Below are positions 1-4,746 of a stretch of DNA of 9,581 nt, piece by piece. Positions within the stretch are counted from its first letter, which is position 1; every line of letters begins with the position of its first letter. The position numbers and the translations under genes are program-made. This DNA comes from Alphaproteobacteria bacterium. GTDB lineage: Bacteria > Pseudomonadota > Alphaproteobacteria > UBA2136 > UBA6156. The notes below the pieces were generated by a model, which had not been told where the DNA came from, searched no databases, and was given only the letters and a program-made list of their open reading frames with translations. The stretch covers positions 1 to 9,581 of the forward strand of contig JAIXZU010000023.1 of assembly GCA_027489415.1 (NCBI GenBank), in the 5' to 3' direction.

Positions 1-1212
1 GCGGTTTGTCAGCTTGTGGGGAATGGGCCTAACCCTGCGGCGGCGAGCCTGAGTTTACAATTGGTGGAGCCGGTGTTGAAGGCTAAGAACCCTGGGTTAC
101 TGAGGATTCTGACCGCTGTGCAGGATGGTAAGCCCGTGATGACCCTGAATAGCCCGCAGGCCATGGTGGATGGCCTTGGTGGCGCGGTGTTGGCGGGCTA
201 CCCTGCGCTGGTAGGGGCGGATATTATGCCGAGGTTGCCGGATGTGGCGCTGCGGCGTTTGATGGCGAGTGAGGCTTTACCGCAGGATTTGCGGGGTCGC
301 GCGGCTGTGGCGTTGGCACGGCAAACCTATTTGTTGCCGGATGGGGAAGCGGCGTGGCGGTTGGTGAGTAACACTGCGTTTAGTGGCGTGCTGCCCGATG
401 CGGTGATTTTTGCACGGGGGGCGAAGGGGCTTTCCGGCACCGAGGTGGGTGATTATGTGCAGGCGGCTTTGCGGTTGGGCATGGTGGAAGATGCCGCGAA
501 GGTTGTGGTGCGGTGGCAGGGGATTTCCGCAACTGGTGGTGTTCCTAATGCTGTAGCTGAGCGTGGCAGAATGCAGGCAGTACTGGCGGTTGCGGCGTTA
601 CAGGGGCGTGTGGAAGACCGTGTGTGGGACAGCTGGATGTTGGCGCAGGCATTGGAAAACCAAACGGGAGCAAGGGCTGCCCAGCGGACCCTGTTGGTTG
701 TGGAAGCGTTGGGAATTCCTGTGCCAGAGCGCGTATGGCAGCAATTGCGTGACCGTGCCGTGCCGGTGAGCACGCTGGTTGACCCTGCATGGCAGCGATT
801 GCTGGCTGGGGCTTTACGTGAACGGAATATTCCGGCGGGCCTTGCGTTGATTAGTGAAGGTTGGGCTGGGCAACCTCCGGCAGGTGTGGTGCCGGTGGTG
901 ATGGGAGCCAGTGTTGAGGCGCTGCGTACCCTAGGCATGGAAGATATTGGGCGCAGAGTGGCGGTGGAAGCGATGCTTGGGATTCCGGCCAGCCATTTGA
1001 TTCCGTTGGTGCCCGAGGGGGCTACGGCCGTGAGTGAGACTGTGGCGAAGCCGTTGATTGGGGCTGATGCGGAGGTTCCTGCCGTAAGTACCACGGTGCC
1101 TGCGGCGGATGCGGGTTTGTTGCCGCCGCCCAGAGTGATACCTGTGCGGAAACCGACGGTTCCGACCGTTAAGGCGCCGACCAAGCCGACTGCGCCGAGT
1201 GTGGGGCTGTAA
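1..1212 (+). CDS. Unknown protein, 3' part of a gene cut by the window edge
   Basis: The frame is open from base 1 (Ala-Val-Cys-Gln-Leu precede the first in-window GTG at 16), so this is the C-terminal 403 residues of a longer protein; the GTG at 16 has no reason to be the true start. The visible part is rich in Ala, Val, Leu and Gly, apparently mostly amphipathic helices with repeated short helix pairs (for example around residues 85-115, 135-160 and 190-235), as in alpha-solenoid-like proteins, but I recognise no named domain and no catalytic motif. The last ~29 residues are a Pro/Thr/Val/Lys-rich tail with no predicted fold. The stop codon lies 1 nt before the xerD ATG, so it is probably translated from the same mRNA as xerD and accA. 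Function unknown; the reality of the gene is well supported by length, codon pattern and tight spacing. Confidence 0.8.
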   Translation, partial: AVCQLVGNGPNPAAASLSLQLVEPVLKAKNPGLLRILTAVQDGKPVMTLNSPQAMVDGLGGAVLAGYPALVGADIMPRLPDVALRRLMASEALPQDLRGRAAVALARQTYLLPDGEAAWRLVSNTAFSGVLPDAVIFARGAKGLSGTEVGDYVQAALRLGMVEDAAKVVVRWQGISATGGVPNAVAERGRMQAVLAVAALQGRVEDRVWDSWMLAQALENQTGARAAQRTLLVVEALGIPVPERVWQQLRDRAVPVSTLVDPAWQRLLAGALRERNIPAGLALISEGWAGQPPAGVVPVVMGASVEALRTLGMEDIGRRVAVEAMLGIPASHLIPLVPEGATAVSETVAKPLIGADAEVPAVSTTVPAADAGLLPPPRVIPVRKPTVPTVKAPTKPTAPSVGL

Positions 1213-1213
1213 G

Positions 1214-2158
1214 ATGGCTGATGGGGCGGGGATGACGGCAACTGCGGCGAGGGAGCTGCAGGCTTATGTGGAATACCTGACCGTGATGCGGGGGGCGAGT
1301 GTGAACACGGTGATGGCTTACCAGCGGGATGTTAGGGGATTTTTGGAGTTTGTGGCTGCTGATGCTGCTGAGGTAGTGAGCCGGGATATTGAGCGATGGT
1401 TGGGTGACCTTGCGAAGGGGACCCATGGGCGGGCTGCGAACGGGGCGCGGAGTACGGCGCGGAAATTAAGTGCTGTGCGCGGTTTTTATACGTTCTTGCG
1501 GGACAGAGGATGGGCGAAAGATGACCCTACGGATGGGGTGCCGTTGCCGAAGTTGCCGCAGACCTTGCCGAAGGCGTTGAGTGTGGCTGAGGTGAAGAAG
1601 TTGTTGCTTGCGCCGGTTGGGAATTCCCCCGCAGAGGTTCGTTTGCGGTTGATTATTCAGCTTTTGTACGCCACGGGGTTGCGAGTGAGTGAGCTGTGCG
1701 GGCTGACCCTTGATGCGGTGGCGGAGGGGGAAGGGGTGGTGCTGCGTGTGACTGGAAAAGGTGGCAAAACGCGTTTGGTACCGTTGGGCGACGTGGCGGC
1801 CACCACGATGTACGTTTATTTGCGCGAGGCGCGGCCGAAGTTGCGGGGCGCCAACAGCCAGTGGTTATTTGCCGGGCCGAGCGGGCAGGCGCCGCTGACG
1901 CGCGTGCGGATGTTCCAGCTGTTGAAGGAAGCCGGGGCACGCGTAGAGGTTGAGGTGGCGCCGCACCACCTGCGGCACACGTTTGCGACCCACTTGTTAC
2001 ATAATGACGCGGATTTACGCGCGGTTCAGGTTATGCTAGGGCATGTGAGCTTGAACACCACCCAGACTTATACGAAGGTGACGGCCGAACGACTGAGAGC
2101 GACCCTGGATAAACACCACCCCCTGACAACTGGCCTTAAAAAAGGTGGACGGCGCTAA
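1214..2158 (+). CDS. xerD: Site-specific tyrosine recombinase XerD
   Basis: XerD acts with XerC at the dif site near the replication terminus to resolve chromosome dimers at division. The 314-residue product has the usual family length. The N-terminal SAM-like DNA-binding domain covers about residues 8-105, and the catalytic domain about 120-305. All catalytic residues are visible: Arg157 (ATGLRVSEL), Lys182 (GKGGK), His251 and Arg254 (HHLRHTFATHLL), His277 (LGHVSL) and the nucleophile Tyr286 (TTQTYTKV). The ending AERLR...KHHPL matches XerD better than XerC. I chose the ATG at 1214, 1 nt after the previous stop with GGGG about 8 nt upstream; an ATG at 1232 (preceded by GGGGCGGGG) and a GTG at 1199 are alternatives. 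The stop overlaps the accA start. No dif site was recognised in the window. Confidence 0.92.
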   Translation: MADGAGMTATAARELQAYVEYLTVMRGASVNTVMAYQRDVRGFLEFVAADAAEVVSRDIERWLGDLAKGTHGRAANGARSTARKLSAVRGFYTFLRDRGWAKDDPTDGVPLPKLPQTLPKALSVAEVKKLLLAPVGNSPAEVRLRLIIQLLYATGLRVSELCGLTLDAVAEGEGVVLRVTGKGGKTRLVPLGDVAATTMYVYLREARPKLRGANSQWLFAGPSGQAPLTRVRMFQLLKEAGARVEVEVAPHHLRHTFATHLLHNDADLRAVQVMLGHVSLNTTQTYTKVTAERLRATLDKHHPLTTGLKKGGRR

Positions 2159-3111
2159 TGGCGACGCAATACCTTGATTTTGAAAAGCCTTTACTGGAGC
2201 TGGCCGCGCGGATTGACGACATGCGTGCCGCGCATGCGGCTGGAGATGTGACCGCCGAGAAGGATTTGCCGCGTGAGATTGAGCGGCTGGAAGTGCGTTT
2301 GGCGCGGGTAACCCGTTTGCTTTACAGGCACTTAACCCCCCACCAGAAGGTGATGGTGGCGCGCCACCCCGAGCGGCCGCAAGGGAGCGATTATATTCAG
2401 GCGCTGGTGACGGATTTTGTGGCGCTTGAGGGGGATAGGCGGTTTGGCTCCGATAAGGCGCTGATTGGCGGTGTGGGCCGGTTGCAGGGCGTTCCGGTGA
2501 TGATTCTGGCCAATGACAAGGGTAAGGATACGCAGGGGCGCCTTGCGCGGAATTTTGGGATGCCGAAGCCGGAAGGGTACAGAAAAGCCCAGCGTTTGAT
2601 GCAGTTAGCTGACCGGATGGGGCTGCCGGTTGTGAGTTTAGTGGACACGCCGGGGGCTTACCCCGGGATTGACGCCGAAGAGCGTGGGCAGGCCGAGGCG
2701 ATTGCCGCGTGTTTAGAGGTACAATTGGCCCTGAGAGTGCCTTTTGTGAGTGTTATTACCGGTGAGGGCGGCAGTGGCGGCGCGCTGGCGATGGCAGTAG
2801 CGGATAAGGTGCTCATGCTGGAAAACTCTGTTTATTCAGTGATTTCGCCGGAGGGATGTGCGGCGATTCTGTGGAAAGAAGCGACCAAGGACACGATTCC
2901 GCTGGCGGCTGAGGCGTTGAAAATGACAGCCCAAGACCTGTTAAAGCTTGAAATTATTGATGAAATTGTCAAGGAGCCGGTGGGTGGGGCGCATCAGGAC
3001 CCGTCTCTTGCTATCCGGCGGGTTGGCGCGGCGATTTTGGGACATTTGAAAAATCTTGAAGGGAAGGATTGCCGGGATAGCCGCAGGGCACGCTTCCTGA
3101 AGATGACTTAA
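2158..3111 (+). CDS. accA: Acetyl-CoA carboxylase carboxyltransferase subunit alpha
   Basis: AccA is the alpha subunit of the carboxyltransferase half of acetyl-CoA carboxylase. With AccD it moves the carboxyl group from biotin on AccB to acetyl-CoA, giving malonyl-CoA, the first committed step of fatty acid synthesis, in the cytosol. The 317 residues match the usual size (about 315-320). Family landmarks are GDRRFGSDKALIGG (92-105), DTPGAYPGIDAEERGQ (163-178), the glycine-rich GEGGSGGAL (202-210) of the crotonase-type fold, and YSVISPEGCAAILW (226-239). A variant is ANDKGKDT near 118-125, where many relatives have HQKGRET. The short basic tail with RFLKM is typical. The ATG overlaps the xerD TAA by one base, implying translational coupling. 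accD is not in this window. The gene ends at a strong terminator. Confidence 0.96.
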   Translation: MATQYLDFEKPLLELAARIDDMRAAHAAGDVTAEKDLPREIERLEVRLARVTRLLYRHLTPHQKVMVARHPERPQGSDYIQALVTDFVALEGDRRFGSDKALIGGVGRLQGVPVMILANDKGKDTQGRLARNFGMPKPEGYRKAQRLMQLADRMGLPVVSLVDTPGAYPGIDAEERGQAEAIAACLEVQLALRVPFVSVITGEGGSGGALAMAVADKVLMLENSVYSVISPEGCAAILWKEATKDTIPLAAEALKMTAQDLLKLEIIDEIVKEPVGGAHQDPSLAIRRVGAAILGHLKNLEGKDCRDSRRARFLKMT

Positions 3112-3133
3112 GGGCGGATTTCCGCTCTTTTTT
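3111..3133 (+). terminator. Intrinsic terminator after accA
   Basis: The stem AGGGCGG pairs with CCGCTCT (one G-U pair) around an ATTT loop and is followed by a run of six T. It starts on the last base of the accA stop codon and closes the orf-xerD-accA unit. Confidence 0.88.
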
Positions 3134-3360
3134 ATTGGTTTGATAGATGTATTATAGCTGATTTTGGGTGATTTGTCAAGTTTTATGATTTGATTAAGTT
3201 GTTGATATTGTTTTATTTTATTGGGTTTTGGTGGTGGTGAATGGATGGAAAGTGCGTGGGCAGGATTTGGAGAGATTGGCTGTGGGGGCGGATTTTTGGT
3301 TACCATGGAGGGTGAATGTAAGGAAGGTGGCGGGGAAGCGGATGGAAAGTGGGAATCGGG

Positions 3361-3390
3361 GTTAATGGGTTAATGGTTAAGGGGTTAATG
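3361..3390. repeat. Degenerate short tandem repeat (GTTAATG type)
   Basis: Four back-to-back units of 7-8 bases: GTTAATG, GGTTAATG, GTTAAGG, GGTTAATG. On the minus strand this reads as CATTAAC-like units. It resembles the short tandemly repeated repetitive (STRR) heptamers known from other bacteria and is the least regular of the three such arrays in this window (others at 7857 and 8523). Confidence 0.7.
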
Positions 3391-3429
3391 GACGGTTTCG
3401 CGGGCTTTTCGTTTTTTCGCCGTTCGTGG

Positions 3430-3449
3430 ATGCCGGCCTTCGCCGGCAT
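3430..3449. repeat. REP-like palindrome
   Basis: Perfect 8-bp inverted repeat ATGCCGGC / GCCGGCAT around a CTTC loop, in the context TGG-palindrome-GGA. Palindromes of the form 'GGATGCCGGC..GCCGGCAT' are a common dispersed intergenic repeat type in proteobacterial genomes. There is no T-run on either side, so it is not a terminator. Copy number in the genome cannot be judged from one copy. Confidence 0.6.
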
Positions 3450-3513
3450 GGAGGCGGGGAGAGGACTGGGCTTACTTATGAGGGTTTTGCGGGGGGATGG
3501 GGGTGGTGGCAAG

Positions 3514-3542
3514 AATAGAAAAACCGGCCCGTGGGGCCGGTT
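3514..3542 (-). terminator. Intrinsic terminator of the 116-aa gene
   Basis: On the minus strand a 9-bp GC-rich stem (AACCGGCCC / GGGCCGGTT with a 3-base loop) is followed by TTTTTCTATT. It lies 6 nt beyond the stop codon of the gene at 3549-3899. Confidence 0.88.
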
Positions 3543-3548
3543 GATGGT

Positions 3549-3899
3549 TTAGTGAAGATGGCCTACGACATCCTTTTTATGGATTAAGGGAACGGTGAGG
3601 CCGTCGAACTCGAAAGATTCGGGCAGCGGGGGGAGTTCGGTTTTCAGCCAATCCTCTTCCCGCTTCATCAAAGCCCTTTGATAGGCGGGCAGTTCTTCCG
3701 GCGTGGGGCGTGGTTCGTCCCTGCTGGACTCCGTATGGGCGTACCAGCCGAGGGAAAAGGCTGGGTTGCCATCGGGATTGGTTTCGATGCGAGTTGAGAA
3801 GCAGTGGTCTCCAATGGAGGCGCAGGCAAGGCGCAGGGCTGCGACGAAGTCTTCGTTGCGGCGGATTTCCTTGAGTTTTTCTTTAGAAATAAACGGCAT
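3549..3899 (-). CDS. Small protein of unknown function (116 aa)
   Basis: I do not recognise this protein. It has no signal peptide and no membrane segment, so it is probably cytosolic. The N-terminal ~30 residues look helical and basic (MPFISKEKLKEIRRNEDF), the middle has hydrophobic and aromatic strands (FSLGWYAHTE, residues 48-57), followed by a charged helical stretch (PTPEELPAYQRALMKREEDW, 66-85) and an acidic C-terminal part ending in VVGHLH. Reality is supported by a perfect ribosome site AAGGAG (3906-3911) 6 nt before the ATG and by its own terminator just past the stop. A weak possible promoter (TATACA at 3934-3939, minus strand, with a poor -35) overlaps the terminator region of the upstream MaoC gene. 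It is probably a separate transcription unit from that gene. Confidence 0.82.
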   Translation of the reverse strand: MPFISKEKLKEIRRNEDFVAALRLACASIGDHCFSTRIETNPDGNPAFSLGWYAHTESSRDEPRPTPEELPAYQRALMKREEDWLKTELPPLPESFEFDGLTVPLIHKKDVVGHLH

Positions 3900-3956
3900 G
3901 GTGGTCTCCTTGAGGTGTGAGAACTTGGGGAAGTGTATATTAGTTTGTTGTTAACG

Positions 3957-3984
3957 CAAGAAAAACCGGCTTTTTGCCGGTTTT
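3957..3984 (-). terminator. Terminator downstream of the MaoC-type gene
   Basis: Perfect 9-bp inverted repeat AAAACCGGC / GCCGGTTTT (3962-3970 with 3976-3984) around five T. In the minus direction it runs into TTTTTCTTG, which favours termination of transcripts from the gene ending at 4115, about 130 nt upstream. There is no plus-strand gene for it to serve. Confidence 0.75.
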
Positions 3985-4009
3985 GTTTGGGAAGGCTTGA
4001 CGCGGGGGA

Positions 4010-4068
4010 TCCCGGGGATGGGCGAACTTGCCAAGTCATTCTGACTTGGAGTTCGCCGCAGCCCGGGA
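4010..4068. repeat. Long three-tier inverted repeat in the 3' region of the MaoC-type gene
   Basis: Three nested perfect stems: outer TCCCGGG / CCCGGGA (4010-4016 with 4062-4068), middle GGCGAACT / AGTTCGCC (4021-4028 with 4050-4057), inner CCAAGTCA / TGACTTGG (4031-4038 with 4042-4049). The loop is TTC. They are separated by a small symmetric internal loop (GATG opposite GCAG) and a 2-base bulge (TG). There is no T-run, so it is not itself a terminator. Located between the gene's stop (4115) and its terminator (3984), it would be transcribed as a structured 3' untranslated region. It may be a dispersed repeat element or a 3'-end-derived RNA. Confidence 0.75.
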
Positions 4069-4114
4069 AACAGGCATTCCGGAGAGTGCCGTTACCCTTG
4101 GAAGCCGTCGTTCT

Positions 4115-4618
4115 TTAAGCCGCTTTCGAGGAGGAGCTGGCCATGAGGGGGGCGAGGGTGCCTTCGGAGACCATTGCGTCTTTTACCTTTTGGGGAATCG
4201 GGTACAGGGTGCCTTCGCCTTCCAGCATGCGCTTGCCCTCGGCGTTTTCCACCCAGGTTTCAAAGATACAGAACTTCTCCGCGACTTCCTTGCAGCGCGC
4301 GATGGCGGTGTAAGGCGTGTTGAGTTGCACAGGGGCCAGGAACTTGGCGGACTGGGCACCCCAGATGGCGCCGAGGCCGGGGAGGTCCATCCCGAAGATA
4401 CCGCTAAACTTGGCGACCGAGATCATTCCGTGGGCGATGCGGCCTTTGAAGACGGTTTTCGAGGCGTAGTCTTCGTTAAAGTGGGCGGGGTTGAAGTCTC
4501 CGGAGATTTCGGCGAACTTCTGGACGTCGGCGTCCGTCACTTTGTACTCTTGACGGAATTCGTCACCGACCTTGATTTCGTTGATGGTTTTGCAGCCGCG
4601 GGGCAGGGGGTTGGACAT
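4115..4618 (-). CDS. MaoC-type (R)-enoyl-CoA hydratase
   Basis: A 167-residue hot-dog-fold hydratase related to PhaJ/MaoC enzymes, which hydrate trans-2-enoyl-CoA to (R)-3-hydroxyacyl-CoA and link fatty acid metabolism to polyhydroxyalkanoate or related pathways. The hydratase-2 motif is clear: AEISGDFNPAHFNEDYA with Asp41 and His46 as the catalytic pair, then GRIAHGMISVAKFSG (59-73) with Ser67 in the usual place of the third conserved residue, and a hydrophobic strand region with GQ-like GAQSAKFLAPV (87-97). I chose the ATG at 4618: AAGGA lies 7 nt upstream and the family homology begins just after it; the frame could extend to 4696, but that part has no family character. The C-terminal ~20 residues (ending SSSSKAA) are a low-complexity extension. 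Substrate chain length and pathway cannot be read from sequence. Confidence 0.88.
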   Translation of the reverse strand: MSNPLPRGCKTINEIKVGDEFRQEYKVTDADVQKFAEISGDFNPAHFNEDYASKTVFKGRIAHGMISVAKFSGIFGMDLPGLGAIWGAQSAKFLAPVQLNTPYTAIARCKEVAEKFCIFETWVENAEGKRMLEGEGTLYPIPQKVKDAMVSEGTLAPLMASSSSKAA

Positions 4619-4664
4619 GGTGGAATCCTTTTTTGTTGTGTTTTTCTGGAGTTCAGGTTGGGGG

Positions 4665-4673
4665 ATTATGGCA
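4665..4673 (-). promoter_or_regulatory. Possible extended -10 promoter of the MaoC-type gene
   Basis: On the minus strand TGCCATAAT fits an extended -10 element (TGn before CATAAT). A TTGACA lies nearby (4678-4683, minus) but only 8 bases away, too close to be its -35. The predicted start would leave a leader of about 40 nt before the ATG at 4618. Confidence 0.35.
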
Positions 4674-4677
4674 ATTG

Positions 4678-4701
4678 TGTCAAATCTCGCTGACAATGTC
4701 A
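4678..4701. promoter_or_regulatory. Possible operator with three TGTCA/TGACA half-sites
   Basis: TGTCA (4678-4682), eight bases, TGACA (4691-4695), one base, TGTCA (4697-4701). This gives an inverted repeat TGTCA-N8-TGACA and an overlapping palindrome TGACA-N-TGTCA. It sits in the divergent control region, next to the minus-strand -10 and just upstream of the plus-strand -35. The first pair also fits TGT-N12-ACA, the PpsR/CrtJ-type pattern, but that pattern is too loose to name a regulator. Confidence 0.35.
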
Positions 4702-4712
4702 GGAATTAGGGC

Positions 4713-4740
4713 TTGCGGGGGTCGGGGAGTCCTCCATAAT
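4713..4740 (+). promoter_or_regulatory. Possible promoter for a leaderless transcript of the secreted-protein operon
   Basis: TTGCGG (4713-4718), 16 bases, CATAAT (4735-4740). Transcription would start about 7 nt after the -10, which is exactly the A of the ATG at 4747. The GAGG at 4742-4745 is only 1 nt from that ATG, too near for normal Shine-Dalgarno use, which agrees with a leaderless start. The -35 is a poor match; the -10 is good. Confidence 0.4.
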
Positions 4741-4746
4741 AGAGGT

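Larger units (their letters stand above)
3134..3513. other. Non-coding stretch between accA and the next gene
   Basis: About 380 bases without a credible gene. The first part (to about 3240) is AT-rich; up to about 3390 the plus strand is nearly free of C (about 11 C in roughly 260 bases) while G and T are abundant. It then holds a heptamer-type repeat (3361-3390) and a REP-like palindrome (3430-3449). Short open frames here (for example 3349-3552 plus and 3300-3512 minus) lack ribosome sites and are low-complexity translations of these repeats. I see no clear promoter or RNA gene. Confidence 0.6.

Noticed and set aside
453..1241. Minus-strand open frame of 262 codons opposite the first gene
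   Set aside because: Thr/Ala/Ser/Pro-rich shadow; the plus frame runs into xerD with 1-nt spacing.
3930..3957. Possible dif site for XerC/XerD
   Set aside because: An AT-rich stretch with TATATTA and GTTAAC looked similar, but the 11-6-11 arm structure and palindromy are not there; it is better explained as the promoter region of the 116-aa gene.
3988..4000. 13-base sequence TGGGAAGGCTTGA repeated exactly at 8586-8598
   Set aside because: Both copies are intergenic and are followed by GCGGGGG, but one exact 13-mer match is about what chance allows in 9.6 kb of skewed composition.
4028..4693. Plus-strand open frame of about 221 codons opposite the MaoC-type gene
   Set aside because: It is the antisense of a gene with clear hydratase motifs and a good ribosome site; this frame has no family character.
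4678..4695. PpsR/CrtJ binding site (TGT-N12-ACA)
   Set aside because: The pattern fits, but it is loose and no photosynthesis gene is near; kept only as an unnamed operator candidate.
4619..4696. N-terminal extension of the MaoC-type protein to an upstream start
   Set aside because: The extra 26 residues lack family similarity, and the ATG at 4618 has a well-placed AAGGA; the extension would also cover the promoter.
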